A stretch of 64,000 bases of DNA, from NCBI RefSeq assembly GCF_000729995.1, contig NZ_JNFG01000015.1:1-64000 (forward strand), written 5' to 3'. This document shows, piece after piece, positions 42,345-51,665 of the stretch. Source of the stretch: Caballeronia sordidicola (GTDB taxonomy: Bacteria; Pseudomonadota; Gammaproteobacteria; Burkholderiales; Burkholderiaceae). Both the position numbers and the translations under genes were made by a program. The notes below the pieces were generated by a model. It did no database searches and was not told where the DNA came from. It was given only the letters and a program-made list of their open reading frames with translations. How positions within the stretch are numbered: position 1 is the stretch's first letter; every line of letters starts with the position of its first letter.

Positions 42345-42979
42345 GATGGCGTGGAGCCGCTGCGGCTTTGTTGATTGCGTTGTCCATGCCGGTGTTCGCA
42401 GCGCAGCCTGCATCGGCGAGCGATACGGGCCTCGTCTCGCAGATCGCGGGGCATCTCGCCCAAGCGAAGGGCGTTCGCGCGCAATTCACGCAAACCCAAA
42501 CGCTGGCCGCGATGAAACAGCCGCTTGTCAGCACGGGGTCGCTGGTGTTTTTCCGCGAACGCGGTGTGATTTGGCAGATCGATACCCCGTACAAAGCGAC
42601 CTACGTCATTACCGATACCGGCGGCAGCGAAGTGAAGGCCAATGGCCAGCGGACGAACTCGAAGAGCAGCGACGGCGTGCGCGGCGTGGCGCAGGTTTCG
42701 CGGATGATGCGCGCAATGCTGGGTGGCGATCTCTCGGCGCTCTACGCACAATTCGACGTGCACGCGGACGGCACACCCGCGCAATGGCGTATGCAACTGA
42801 CGCCGAATCAACCGCAACTCGCGCAGTCCATCAAGGGCCTGGAGATGAGCGGCGGCGACTATTTGCAGGCGCTGCGCATTACGCTCGCGAATGGCGACGT
42901 CACGCGCATCGACTTTGCGAATAGCGCTGCGGTGAGTGAGTTGCCACCGGCCGATCGCACGCTGTTCGGAGCGCCGTAA
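42332..42979 (+). CDS. LolA-like outer-membrane lipoprotein carrier homologue
   Basis: 215 residues. A signal peptide of about 28-30 residues (RWRGAAAALLIALSMPVFA then AQPASA) is followed by the LolA-fold half-barrel: KGVRAQFTQTQTLAAMKQPL, GSLVFFRERGVIWQID, and LTPNQPQLAQSIKGLEM. It resembles the LolA homologues in aryl-polyene operons, which are proposed to ferry the pigment lipid across the periplasm to the outer membrane. It lies directly before the MMPL exporter (one-base stop/start overlap), consistent with a relay from exporter to carrier. Confidence 0.87.
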   Translation: MGTLRWRGAAAALLIALSMPVFAAQPASASDTGLVSQIAGHLAQAKGVRAQFTQTQTLAAMKQPLVSTGSLVFFRERGVIWQIDTPYKATYVITDTGGSEVKANGQRTNSKSSDGVRGVAQVSRMMRAMLGGDLSALYAQFDVHADGTPAQWRMQLTPNQPQLAQSIKGLEMSGGDYLQALRITLANGDVTRIDFANSAAVSELPPADRTLFGAP

Positions 42980-45387
42980 TGCAGGTGCCGCAATCACAAG
43001 TCGCAAAACCAGCCTGGGGCATGCGCCTCGGCTGGTTGCTGCTTGCGCTTGCCGCTACGCTTTATTGTGTGTGGCGATTTGCCGGACCGTCGCCACTGCA
43101 GACGAACCTGCTTGCGTTGTTACCCGCAACGGAAGTGGATCCGGTTGCTGAAAAAGCCGTCGATACCTTGGCAACCGCGTTGGGTGACCGCACGGTTTTT
43201 CTTGTAACCAGCAATGATCCCGCGCATGCCAAAGCGGCGGCGAAACAGCTCGGGGCGACGTTGTCGGCAAGCAAAGCGTTCGGCTCGATAACAGCGGAGC
43301 TGCCGCCCTTCGATTTATCGACGATTTCCGGGCTGTACATGCCTTATCGATTCGGCTTGCTTGCACCGGCCGATCGCACCGCGCTAGCAGACGGCACGGT
43401 CTCTTTACACGACACACTCGCGCGACGCCTCTACAGCCCGCTGCACAGCGGCCTCGCGACTCAACTCGCCGACGATCCGTTCGGCTGGCTCGAACACTGG
43501 CTTGCAGGCTTGCCGCTGGCGACCTCGAACTTGGAACTAGAAGACGGTCTACTGGTGGCGCATCAAGGCAACACAACCAGTGTTCTTGTGATGGCAACGT
43601 TGCCGGGTTCGGCGTACGAATCGAAGGTCCAGCACGCGGTCCATGAAGCTGTGGCTCACGGCGAAGGCGCTCTCAAGCAAAGTTTCCCCGATGTCACCCT
43701 GGCCCGCACCGGCGCTGTTTTCTACGCCGAAGCGGCGCGCGCTGCCTCCGAGCGTGAGGTGCATCTGATCGGCATCGCGTCGCTTTGCGGGATTGCATTG
43801 CTGATGTTGTGGGTGTTCCGTTCGCCTCGGCTGATCCTGCTCGGCTTCGTCTCGACGGCGCTCGGCATTGTCTGCGCGCTTGCCGCCACCATGCTGATAT
43901 TCGGCAAGCTGCATCTGCTGACGCTCGTGTTCGGCGCGAGCCTGATAGGCGAGGCAGTCGACTATTCGATCCAGTACTTCGTTGTCTATCTTGGTGCGGG
44001 GCGTGACTGGGATGCACAGCGCGGCGTGCGTGCTGTACGGCCGGCGTTGATGGTCGCATTGACGACAAGCTTGCTCGGCTATGCCATCCTAACGTGGGTA
44101 CCGTTTCCTGCGCTCAAGCAGATCGCTTGTTTTGCGATCGTGGGCATCTGTACAGCGTTTGCGTCGGTGCTCTGGCTGTTGCCGGCGTTGCTGGTCCGTG
44201 CGCCCAAGCGAAGCCCGCAGCGTGTATTCGCCGCGGCGGCACGTCTGCTTGGTGTGTGGCGTGCAGTGATCGGCGGCCGACGGGCGTGGGGAGTGGCGGC
44301 TCTTCTGCTGATTGTTGCCGTGCCGGGCTGGCTGCGGCTCACTAGCGACGATGACATCCATCTGCTGATCCAACGGGACCCTGTGCTCATGGCGCAGGAG
44401 CAGAAGGTCCGCGACGCAGTCGGCTTCGATAACAGCACGCAGTTCTTCGTCGTGCGCGGCCAAACGCCGGAGATAGTGCTGGAGCGAGCCGAGGCATTGA
44501 GCGCGAAACTCGACGGTTTGACAGGCGCGGCCAAGCTGAGCAGTTGGCAATCGATAACGTCATTCGTTCCTTCGGCGCAGCGGCAGCGCGAGGACCGTGC
44601 GGTGCTTAGTCAACATGTATTCAACGATCCGTCCGCGTTACGCACCACGCTCGTTCAAGCCGGTTTCCGCGATGAAGTCGCTGATGCGTGGCTCGCGGCC
44701 TACGCGAAGTCGGATCACGCGATACTGAGCGTCGATAGGTGGCTGGCAGCGCCGTGGTCGCAGCCGTTCCGTCATCTATGGCTCGGCAGAGTCGACCCGG
44801 CATCAACATCGGGCGGATATGCCGCCGTCGTGATTCCGCAGGGCGTTACGCCGGCGAACCAGCCTGTGTTGATCTCCACCGCACATGCATTACCGGGCGT
44901 TACCTTCGTCGATAAAGCGGCGAGCGTGTCCACGCTGTTCGGTGCTTATCGTGTCGATAGCGGCATCTGGCTGGCGGGCGCGCTGCTGTGCATACTCTTG
45001 CTGATGATGGCGCGTTACCGGCTGCTCGGCGGCATTGTGGTCACGCTGCCGGTGTTGCTGGCGGTGGGCGTGACGCTCGCCGTGTTTGGCTATGCAGGCG
45101 TGCCGCTGAATCTGTTTAACTGGCTGGCGTTGATGCTCGTACTCGGCGTGGGCGCAAACTATGCGGTGTTCCTGCGCGAAGGCGCCGCGCGCGCGAACGC
45201 CGATCTTGGCGCGGTGTGGACGGGCGTGTTGTTGTCGGCGGCAACGACCTTGCTTTCCTTCGGCCTGCTTGCCATGAGCGCCATGCCTGCGCTCAGGAGT
45301 TTTGGAGCGACGCTCGCACTGGGTATCGCGGTATCGGTGCTGCTTGCACCGATCGGCATGCGATCGGAACGAAGGAGGGCCGCATGA
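42979..45387 (+). CDS. MMPL/RND-family exporter of the aryl-polyene locus
   Basis: 802 residues with two repeats of a large periplasmic domain and a bundle of membrane helices (first helix about 15-33; further clusters about 255-420 and 650-790). GASLIGEAVDYSIQYFV and the matching GVGANYAVFLREG in the second half are the conserved helix-4 region of MMPL/RND transporters, where Asp in the first repeat would carry protons. It should move the lipid-linked polyene from the inner membrane to the LolA-like carrier. It overlaps the following KS gene by 4 bases. Confidence 0.88.
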   Translation: MQVPQSQVAKPAWGMRLGWLLLALAATLYCVWRFAGPSPLQTNLLALLPATEVDPVAEKAVDTLATALGDRTVFLVTSNDPAHAKAAAKQLGATLSASKAFGSITAELPPFDLSTISGLYMPYRFGLLAPADRTALADGTVSLHDTLARRLYSPLHSGLATQLADDPFGWLEHWLAGLPLATSNLELEDGLLVAHQGNTTSVLVMATLPGSAYESKVQHAVHEAVAHGEGALKQSFPDVTLARTGAVFYAEAARAASEREVHLIGIASLCGIALLMLWVFRSPRLILLGFVSTALGIVCALAATMLIFGKLHLLTLVFGASLIGEAVDYSIQYFVVYLGAGRDWDAQRGVRAVRPALMVALTTSLLGYAILTWVPFPALKQIACFAIVGICTAFASVLWLLPALLVRAPKRSPQRVFAAAARLLGVWRAVIGGRRAWGVAALLLIVAVPGWLRLTSDDDIHLLIQRDPVLMAQEQKVRDAVGFDNSTQFFVVRGQTPEIVLERAEALSAKLDGLTGAAKLSSWQSITSFVPSAQRQREDRAVLSQHVFNDPSALRTTLVQAGFRDEVADAWLAAYAKSDHAILSVDRWLAAPWSQPFRHLWLGRVDPASTSGGYAAVVIPQGVTPANQPVLISTAHALPGVTFVDKAASVSTLFGAYRVDSGIWLAGALLCILLLMMARYRLLGGIVVTLPVLLAVGVTLAVFGYAGVPLNLFNWLALMLVLGVGANYAVFLREGAARANADLGAVWTGVLLSAATTLLSFGLLAMSAMPALRSFGATLALGIAVSVLLAPIGMRSERRRAA

Positions 45388-46568
45388 ACGGGCCACGGGT
45401 TTATCTGCATGCGCTGGGGATGATCAATGCGCTCGGCGATAGCATCGACGCGATCGTGCCGGCGCTCGCGGCCGGCATGTCGCCCGGCATGGGAACGATT
45501 CATACAGGCATCGGCGATGCGTTTGCCGGCAGCGCGACCGCGCCGCTCGATCTCGCACCACCGGAGTTGCTTGCGCGTTACGACTGCCGCAACAACCGGC
45601 TGCTGCTTGCGGCGCTCGCGCAAATCTCGCCGGCAGTGGAAGCCGCGCGCGAACGTTACGGTGCGCATCGGATTGGCGTGGTGCTTGGCACGAGCACTTC
45701 GGGCATTGAAGCCGCCGAGGCTGCGTTCGTGTATCAGGCGCAAGCGGGCAAGTTGCCGATGAGCTTCGACTACCGGCAAGTCGAAATTGGTACCGTAGCC
45801 CCGTTCGCCGCCGCAGCGCTCGACCTTCATGGCCCTGCATATACGATCTCGACCGCGTGCACATCGAGCGCCAAGGCGTTCGTCTCCGCGCGTCGATTAC
45901 TCCAGTTGCACCTGTGCGATGCGGTCGTGGTCGGCGGCGTGGACTCATTATGCGAACTGACCGTGCAAGGCTTCGCGTCGCTCGAATCGACCAGTGCGGT
46001 CCGCTCGAATCCGATGAGCCGCAACCGCTGCGGGATCAACGTGGGCGAGGGCGCGGCCGTGTTCCTCATGAGCCGTGACGAAGGCCCGGTGCTGCTTGCG
46101 GGCGTGGGTGAATCGAGCGATGCGCATCACATTTCCGCGCCCGATCCACACGGCGCGGGCGGTGAGATCGCATTGCGCGCCGCACTGGCAGACGTCGGTA
46201 TTGCTCCGGCGGATATTGCTTATGTGAATCTCCATGCAACGGCAACGCGCAAGAACGATGATATGGAAGCCCACCTGATGACGCGCGTGTTCAGGGACGG
46301 CGTCGCGGCCAGCGGCACCAAGCCGTTGACCGGGCATCAACTTGGCGCAGCGGGCGCGACTGAGCTGGGGTTCGCGTGGCTGACGCTCGCACGCGATGAC
46401 GTCGCTTTGCCGCGTCATCTGTGGGACGGTGAGGCCGATCCGGCGTTGCCGCCGCTCGATCTGGTCGAAAGCGTGCGCTACCTGCCGCGCACGGCAGGCG
46501 CGCAGTACGTAATGAGCAATTCGTTCGCGTTCGGCGGCAGCAATGTCAGCCTGATCCTCGGCCGATGA
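45384..46568 (+). CDS. Beta-ketoacyl-ACP synthase I
   Basis: 394 residues from the ATG at 45384 (GGAGGG 6 bases upstream); an in-frame start at 45216 lies inside the exporter gene. The thiolase-fold triad is complete: Cys in TISTACTSSAKAFV, His in NLHATATRKNDDM, His in LTGHQLGAAGATE. The ending SNSFAFGGSNVSLIL is typical. It condenses malonyl-ACP with the growing chain. It is one of three complete ketosynthases in the locus. The one with priming function cannot be assigned by eye. Confidence 0.88.
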   Translation: MNGPRVYLHALGMINALGDSIDAIVPALAAGMSPGMGTIHTGIGDAFAGSATAPLDLAPPELLARYDCRNNRLLLAALAQISPAVEAARERYGAHRIGVVLGTSTSGIEAAEAAFVYQAQAGKLPMSFDYRQVEIGTVAPFAAAALDLHGPAYTISTACTSSAKAFVSARRLLQLHLCDAVVVGGVDSLCELTVQGFASLESTSAVRSNPMSRNRCGINVGEGAAVFLMSRDEGPVLLAGVGESSDAHHISAPDPHGAGGEIALRAALADVGIAPADIAYVNLHATATRKNDDMEAHLMTRVFRDGVAASGTKPLTGHQLGAAGATELGFAWLTLARDDVALPRHLWDGEADPALPPLDLVESVRYLPRTAGAQYVMSNSFAFGGSNVSLILGR

Positions 46569-47056
46569 CGACCTTTATGAATAACAAAAGCTTTGGCTCC
46601 ATCGAAACAATCTTGCCCCACCGGGGCACCATGCTGCTGCTCGATGGCGTCAGCGACTGCACGGACGAAACCGTGACCGCTTACGCAAGCGTGCGCGCGG
46701 ATGCGTGGTACGCCGATGCCGACGGTGCGATGCCTGCGTGGATCGGCATCGAACTGATGGCGCAGGCCATTGCGGCGCATGTCGCTTTGCTCGCGATGCG
46801 CGCAGGCGGTCAGGCACGTCCCGGTGTCCTGCTCGGATCGCGCCGGTATGAAGCGCATCTACCGGCGTTTGCGTGCGGCGCCCGGTTGCGGATCGATGCG
46901 AAAGAACTGCTGCGCGGTGAAGAAGGTCACGGTGCGTACGAATGCACGATCCATTACGACCAGGATCGTGGCAGCGCGTGCTGCGCCGAGGCGGTCATCA
47001 AGGTGTATCAACCGGCTGATTTTCAGTCGTTTATCGTTGGGAGTTTCGGATCATGA
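46565..47056 (+). CDS. Hot-dog 3-hydroxyacyl-ACP dehydratase (ApeP-like)
   Basis: 163 residues. ILPHRGTMLLLDGVSD is the FabZ-type entry strand with His-Arg-Gly, and PAWIGIELMAQAIAAHVAL is the central helix with the acidic catalytic Glu. In aryl-polyene biosynthesis such a dehydratase works with a second one to form the conjugated double bonds; the second is the C-terminal domain of the AMP-ligase at 38350. An alternative ATG is at 46577. It overlaps the KS and KR genes by 4 bases. Confidence 0.87.
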   Translation: MTTFMNNKSFGSIETILPHRGTMLLLDGVSDCTDETVTAYASVRADAWYADADGAMPAWIGIELMAQAIAAHVALLAMRAGGQARPGVLLGSRRYEAHLPAFACGARLRIDAKELLRGEEGHGAYECTIHYDQDRGSACCAEAVIKVYQPADFQSFIVGSFGS

Positions 47057-47778
47057 GCCGGCGTGTTCTTGTAACGGGCGCAAGCCGTGGCATTGGCCGC
47101 GCGATAGCGTATCAACTCGCGGCCGACGGCTTCACGGTCTCCGTGCATTGCCGCAGTGGCCGCACTGAAGCCGATGCGGTCGCGACCGGCATCGCCGCGC
47201 AGGGCGGCACGGCGCGCGTGCTGCAATTCGATGTACGTGATCGCGCCGCATGCCGCGAAGTGCTAGAAGCTGATGTAGCCAGCCATGGCGCGTATTACGG
47301 CATCGTCTGTTGCGCGGGCGTGACCCGTGACGCGGCGTTCCCGGCGCTCACCGAAGAGGACTGGGACATCGTGATCGAAACCGGGCTCGACTCTTTCTAT
47401 AACGTCGTGCATCCGCTGACCATGCCGCTCGTGCGTGCCAAACAGGGCGGGCGCATCGTGACTATCGCGTCGGTCTCGGGTGTGATGGGCAATCGCGGCC
47501 AGGTGAACTACAGCGCGGCGAAGGCCGGGCTTATCGGCGCCACGAAGGCGCTCGCCGTCGAACTGGCGACAAGAAACATTACCGTCAACTGCGTGGCGCC
47601 TGGGTTGATCGACACCGGCATGCTCGAGGGTGTACCTCTGGATCAGGCATTGAAGACCGTGCCGATGAACCGCGTTGGACAACCAGCCGAAGTGGCGTCC
47701 GTGGTGAGCTTCCTGATGTCGGATGCGGCCTCGTACATCACGCGGCAGGTGATCGGCGTCAATGGCGGGATGATCTGA
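47053..47778 (+). CDS. 3-oxoacyl-ACP reductase (FabG-like SDR)
   Basis: 241 residues, a classical short-chain dehydrogenase: NADPH site VTGASRGIGRAIAY, NAG-like segment CCAGVTRD, catalytic VNYSAAKAGLIGA (Tyr-x3-Lys) with a Ser in VSGVMGNRG, and the C-terminal VIGVNGGMI of FabG. It reduces the beta-keto group after each condensation in polyene assembly. It shares its last base with the ATG of the FabF-like gene. Confidence 0.92.
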   Translation: MSRRVLVTGASRGIGRAIAYQLAADGFTVSVHCRSGRTEADAVATGIAAQGGTARVLQFDVRDRAACREVLEADVASHGAYYGIVCCAGVTRDAAFPALTEEDWDIVIETGLDSFYNVVHPLTMPLVRAKQGGRIVTIASVSGVMGNRGQVNYSAAKAGLIGATKALAVELATRNITVNCVAPGLIDTGMLEGVPLDQALKTVPMNRVGQPAEVASVVSFLMSDAASYITRQVIGVNGGMI

Positions 47779-49004
47779 TGAAGCGCGTCGTCATTACCGG
47801 CATGGGTGGCGTCACGGCGTTCGGCAACGCCTGGGACGAGATCGAAGCAAACTTGAGAAGCGGCCGCAACGCCGTGCGGCGGATGCACGGGTGGGACTAT
47901 TTCGAACTGCTACATACGCGGCTCGCATGCCCCTTGCCCGCCTTCGCCACGCCAGCTCATTACCCGCGCAAGAAAACTCGTTCGATGGGACCCGTGTCCC
48001 TGTATTCCGTGCGCGCGAGTGAACTTGCGCTGGCCGATGCCGGTCTTGCCGACGACCTCACGATCAAGGACGGCCGCATGGGCGTGGCCTACGGATCATC
48101 GTCCGGATCGGTCCAGCCGATTCGCGCATTCGGCAAGATGATCGAAACCGGTTCGATGAGCGACGTGACCTCGAACAGCTACGTGCAGATGATGCCGCAT
48201 ACCACGGCCGTCAACGTGAGCCTGTTCTGGGACTTGAAGGGCCGGATAGTGCCAACGTCATGCGCGTGTGCATCGGGCAGCCAGGCGATTGGTTACGCGT
48301 ACGAGATGATTGCAGCCGGCAAGCAGACGCTGATGCTCGCGGGCGGCGCGGAAGAATTGTCCGGGCCGGCCGTTGCTGTCTTCGACACGCTCTATGCCAC
48401 CAGCACGCGCAACGACGAGCCGCATCTCACGCCGCGTCCCTTCGATGTCGCCCGTGACGGCCTTGTGGTCGGTGAAGGCGCGGCGACTCTGGTGCTCGAA
48501 GAGTATGAGCACGCGCTTGCGCGCGGGGCGCGCATTCATGCGGAGATCGTAGGCTTTGGATGTAACTCGGATGGAGCGCACATGACGCAGCCGTCGGCCG
48601 AGACCATGGCCTTCGCCATGCAGCTCGCGCTGCGCGATGCACAGCTTCCGGCAGAAGCCATCGCGTACGTCAACGCGCATGGCACGTCGACGGATCGCGG
48701 CGATGTAGCGGAAAGCCACGCGACAGCACAGACCTTCGGTGAGCGTTTGCCGATAAGTTCGCTGAAGAGTTACGTCGGCCACACGCTGGGCGCGTGCGGC
48801 GCGCTGGAAGCGTGGTGGACCATCGAGATGATGAAACGCAACTGGTATGCACCGACGCTGAACCTGACGCAGGTCGATCCGGCTTGCGCTCCGCTTGACT
48901 ACATCGTGGATAGCGGCCGCACCATCGATGCTGAATATGTGATGAGCAACAACTTCGCGTTCGGCGGTATCAATACGTCGCTGATTTTCAGGCGCGTGCC
49001 ATGA
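47778..49004 (+). CDS. Beta-ketoacyl-ACP synthase II-like (FabF type)
   Basis: 408 residues. Triad: Cys in TSCACASGSQAIGYA, His in NAHGTSTDRGDVAE, His in KSYVGHTLGACGALEA. The ending SNNFAFGGINTSLIF matches FabF. It has the intact HGTSTxxGD motif, the most FabF-like of the set, and may be the elongating ketosynthase that pairs with the chain-length-factor-like protein at the start of the operon. It overlaps the next KS gene by 4 bases. Confidence 0.9.
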   Translation: MKRVVITGMGGVTAFGNAWDEIEANLRSGRNAVRRMHGWDYFELLHTRLACPLPAFATPAHYPRKKTRSMGPVSLYSVRASELALADAGLADDLTIKDGRMGVAYGSSSGSVQPIRAFGKMIETGSMSDVTSNSYVQMMPHTTAVNVSLFWDLKGRIVPTSCACASGSQAIGYAYEMIAAGKQTLMLAGGAEELSGPAVAVFDTLYATSTRNDEPHLTPRPFDVARDGLVVGEGAATLVLEEYEHALARGARIHAEIVGFGCNSDGAHMTQPSAETMAFAMQLALRDAQLPAEAIAYVNAHGTSTDRGDVAESHATAQTFGERLPISSLKSYVGHTLGACGALEAWWTIEMMKRNWYAPTLNLTQVDPACAPLDYIVDSGRTIDAEYVMSNNFAFGGINTSLIFRRVP

Positions 49005-50245
49005 CCTTTATGCCTGAACCCCGTGGCCTGTCACGCGTGGTCGTGACGGGCATGGGCATTGTGTCGTGCCTGGGTAATACGCTCGACGAAGTCTCCGCTG
49101 CCTTGCGCACAGGTCGAAGCGGTATTACGCGCGTCGATGCGTGGCGTGATCGCGGTCTGGCAAGTCAGGTGGCGGGCGTAGCATCGATTGCAGGCGAACC
49201 GCCGTTCGATCGCAAGCTCGAGCGTTTCATGGGCGATACGGCGCGTTTCGCATGCCATGCGGCGCGCAAGGCAATACACGATGCCAACCTCGATCCCGCC
49301 GTGTTGCGTTCGCCGCGTGCGGGCGCGGTGATCGGCTCGGGCACCGGCACGATCTCGGCGTACGACGCAGCGATGGCGATTGCCCACGCGCGCGGTATCG
49401 AGAAAGTGCCACCGTATGTGGTCCCACAGGTGATGGGCAGCACCACATCGGCGAACGTGGCTCAGGTGTTTGGGCTGGAAGGCATGACCTATTCGCCGTC
49501 GTCGGCTTGCACGACATCGGCGCTTGCAATTGGCCAGGCGATGCAACTGATCCAGACCGGCCGCCAGCAGATCGTACTCGCGGGCGGCAGCGAAGGTTTG
49601 CACGACAACATGACGCTGATGTTCGACGCAATGGGTGCATTGTCGAGGCGTTTTAACGACGCGCCGGAACGTGCCTCGCGTCCCTACGACAGCACGCGCG
49701 ATGGTTTCGTGATTGCATCGGGCGGCGGCGTGATGGTGCTTGAGTCGCTGGACCACGCGTTGTCGCGAGGCGCACGCATTCACGCCGAACTGACGGGCTT
49801 CGGCCATTGCACGGATGGTGCCGGCATGGTGAGTCCGCATGCGTCGGGCATCGCGCGCGCCATGCGTGGCGCACTCGACGATGCAGGCACACGTCCGTCG
49901 TATATCAACACGCACGCACCTTCCACGCCACTTGGAGACGTCGAAGAACTGGATGCGCTACGGGATGTATTCGGCGATGACATGCCGTTGTTTTCATCGA
50001 CGAAGGGATTGTCCGGCCATCCGCTGGGAGCCTGTGGGGTGCACGAAGCGATCTACGCCTTGCTGATGATGCGCGATGGTTTTATCGCCGGGACGGGGCC
50101 GATCGAAACGCCCGATCCGCGCACGAATGGCATGCCACTCGTGCGAACGTCGCGGCCGATGAAGATAGACACTGCGATGTCAATTTCATTCGGGTTCGGC
50201 GGCAGTTGCGCCAGCCTGGTCTTCGATGCGTGGAAGGGTGCTTGA
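49001..50245 (+). CDS. Beta-ketoacyl-ACP synthase III of the locus (FabB/FabF type)
   Basis: 414 residues. Triad: Cys in SPSSACTTSALAIGQA, His in NTHAPSTPLGDVEE (the usual HGTxT is HAPST), His in TKGLSGHPLGACGVHEA. Ends SISFGFGGSCASLVF. A long STRDGFVIASGGGVMVLE region shows a normal FabB/FabF core. The HGT to HAP change beside the catalytic His could alter substrate choice, but the His itself is kept. It is the last ketosynthase before the lipoprotein gene. Confidence 0.89.
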   Translation: MTFMPEPRGLSRVVVTGMGIVSCLGNTLDEVSAALRTGRSGITRVDAWRDRGLASQVAGVASIAGEPPFDRKLERFMGDTARFACHAARKAIHDANLDPAVLRSPRAGAVIGSGTGTISAYDAAMAIAHARGIEKVPPYVVPQVMGSTTSANVAQVFGLEGMTYSPSSACTTSALAIGQAMQLIQTGRQQIVLAGGSEGLHDNMTLMFDAMGALSRRFNDAPERASRPYDSTRDGFVIASGGGVMVLESLDHALSRGARIHAELTGFGHCTDGAGMVSPHASGIARAMRGALDDAGTRPSYINTHAPSTPLGDVEELDALRDVFGDDMPLFSSTKGLSGHPLGACGVHEAIYALLMMRDGFIAGTGPIETPDPRTNGMPLVRTSRPMKIDTAMSISFGFGGSCASLVFDAWKGA

Positions 50246-50288
50246 AGATTTTCTGATGACCGTAACAAGAACTAACCGGGGAAACAAG

Positions 50289-50726
50289 ATGAAGAGCAAG
50301 TATGCGTTTGGCGGGCTGATGGTGGTTGTGGCAGCGTTGTCCGGGTGTGCAACGCAGGTTAAGTCGTTACCGCTTGCACCGGTGGTTGCTCAGTCCATTC
50401 AGTCGGTCCCGGGCGCACAGGTCGCGTTGTATTTCGGCTCGCAGGATCATCCGGCCGTGCAAAGTCAGCTTGGGCAAACCACTGCGTCGGTGCGTATCGC
50501 GCGTGAGACTGACGGGCAGGATGCAGCATGCAACCGTGCGCTCGCCGCTGCGCTTGAGAAGTTGCGCGCGTATGCCCGGGACCATCACGCGAACGCCGTC
50601 ATCAACGTTGGGACGAGTTTCCATAGCACTGAATCGGCGTCGGCCACCGAGTTCACCTGTGGCGTAAGCCCAAGCGCGGCGGCCCTGCGGGTGCATGGGG
50701 ATGTTGTTGTGCTTGGCGCGCAGTAA
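50289..50726 (+). CDS. Small outer-membrane-type lipoprotein of the aryl-polyene locus
   Basis: 145 residues from the ATG at 50289 (GGGGAAAC upstream). The signal peptide ends in the lipobox LSGC, so Cys20 would be lipidated; Ala-Thr at +2/+3 fits outer-membrane sorting. The rest is one soluble domain: IARETDGQDAACNRALAAALEKLRAYARDHHANAVINVG (two segments: QDAACNRALAAALEKL and RDHHANAVINVGTSF), which recalls YbjQ-like domains, with two further cysteines (residues near 87 and 126) that could pair. It follows the KS genes by 43 bases and a similar lipoprotein is common at the end of aryl-polyene operons. Function unknown. Confidence 0.75.
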   Translation: MKSKYAFGGLMVVVAALSGCATQVKSLPLAPVVAQSIQSVPGAQVALYFGSQDHPAVQSQLGQTTASVRIARETDGQDAACNRALAAALEKLRAYARDHHANAVINVGTSFHSTESASATEFTCGVSPSAAALRVHGDVVVLGAQ

Positions 50727-50753
50727 ATTGGGAAGCAACGCGGGAATTTGAAG

Positions 50754-50795
50754 CAAAAGCTGCGATCAACGGATTCAACCGGCCTTGATCGCAGC
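50754..50795 (-). terminator. Terminator of the methyltransferase gene
   Basis: GCTGCGATCAA and TTGATCGCAGC pair perfectly (11 bases) with a 15-base loop. Read on the minus strand, the stem begins inside the last codons of the methyltransferase gene, the stop is in the loop, and TTTTGCTT follows. On the plus strand there is no T-run, although the hairpin could still slow transcription from the lipoprotein gene. Confidence 0.65.
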
Positions 50796-51512
50796 CACGT
50801 TGACCAGCGTTTCACGACGCTTGCCAGGCAGCGGCCGATGCAATCCAAGTCGTTCAAGGAGTCCGAAGTCCGCGGCACGACTCCACCACAGGTAGGGCAT
50901 CGAAACGTTTTGTTGACCGAATGCGAAGCCGGCGTTGCGGATCATATCGAGGTAACCGTCGGCGCTTTTCTGCACTTGCATGGGATGGCGAAACAGTAAG
51001 CGGATCACCCAGGACTTGATATATGCATCGGTGGACTCAGCGAACAGCAACACCCCGCCGGGTTTCAGTACGCGGCGAAATTCAGCCAGGGAGCGGCCTT
51101 GATCCACGAGATGGTGGAATGTCTGATGGCAGAACACGATGTCGGCGCTCGCATCGGGCAAGGGCAGGCTCGCGCAGTCGCCTTGCAGCAGTTCGATCTC
51201 GGTCGCCCAGCCATCGTCTCGCGAGCAAGCCTGCGCGGCACGCCGGGCTTCGACGAGCGAAGGCTCATGAAAATCGACTCCGATGATCCGGCCAGGTTTG
51301 AACGCGTTACCGAGCAGCCGGAACGATTGACCTTGCCCGCAGCCTACATCAACGATTACCGGAGCCGCGGGCAGGGGCGTATCGACCAGCCGCTTGAGAT
51401 CGTTGATCGCGACCCGCAGCACGTGATGCTCCCACGTGGCAGTACGTAGAAACCATAGCCCGAAGGCCGTCTCCGGCACGAAGGCAACGTTGGATATTTC
51501 GGATGACGACAC
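50775..51512 (-). CDS. Class I SAM-dependent methyltransferase
   Basis: 245 residues from the GTG at 51512, which has GGAGAG 7 bases upstream; longer starts at 51557-51635 add a poorly conserved hydrophobic stretch. SAM-binding motif I is VIVDVGCGQGQSFRLLG, with acidic motif II in IIGVDFHEP and CHQTFHHL in motif IV. It belongs to the Methyltransf_11 group. Aryl-polyene heads are often methylated, so methylation of the aryl ring or its hydroxyl is a reasonable guess. It is divergent from the halogenase-like gene and convergent with the lipoprotein gene. Confidence 0.85.
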   Translation of the reverse strand: MSSSEISNVAFVPETAFGLWFLRTATWEHHVLRVAINDLKRLVDTPLPAAPVIVDVGCGQGQSFRLLGNAFKPGRIIGVDFHEPSLVEARRAAQACSRDDGWATEIELLQGDCASLPLPDASADIVFCHQTFHHLVDQGRSLAEFRRVLKPGGVLLFAESTDAYIKSWVIRLLFRHPMQVQKSADGYLDMIRNAGFAFGQQNVSMPYLWWSRAADFGLLERLGLHRPLPGKRRETLVNVAAIKAG

Positions 51513-51665
51513 GAATTTCTCTCCGGCAACAAAGGATGCGAACAGGGCGCACGTCATTGTACTGGCAAGCATGGCACGCGTAGAAGCACGAGCAGGAAAG
51601 ACGATCAATGTAACGTGGACCGCACGACATTCCACAGACAGCCCCAGGGCCTAGACGAGGCACGC

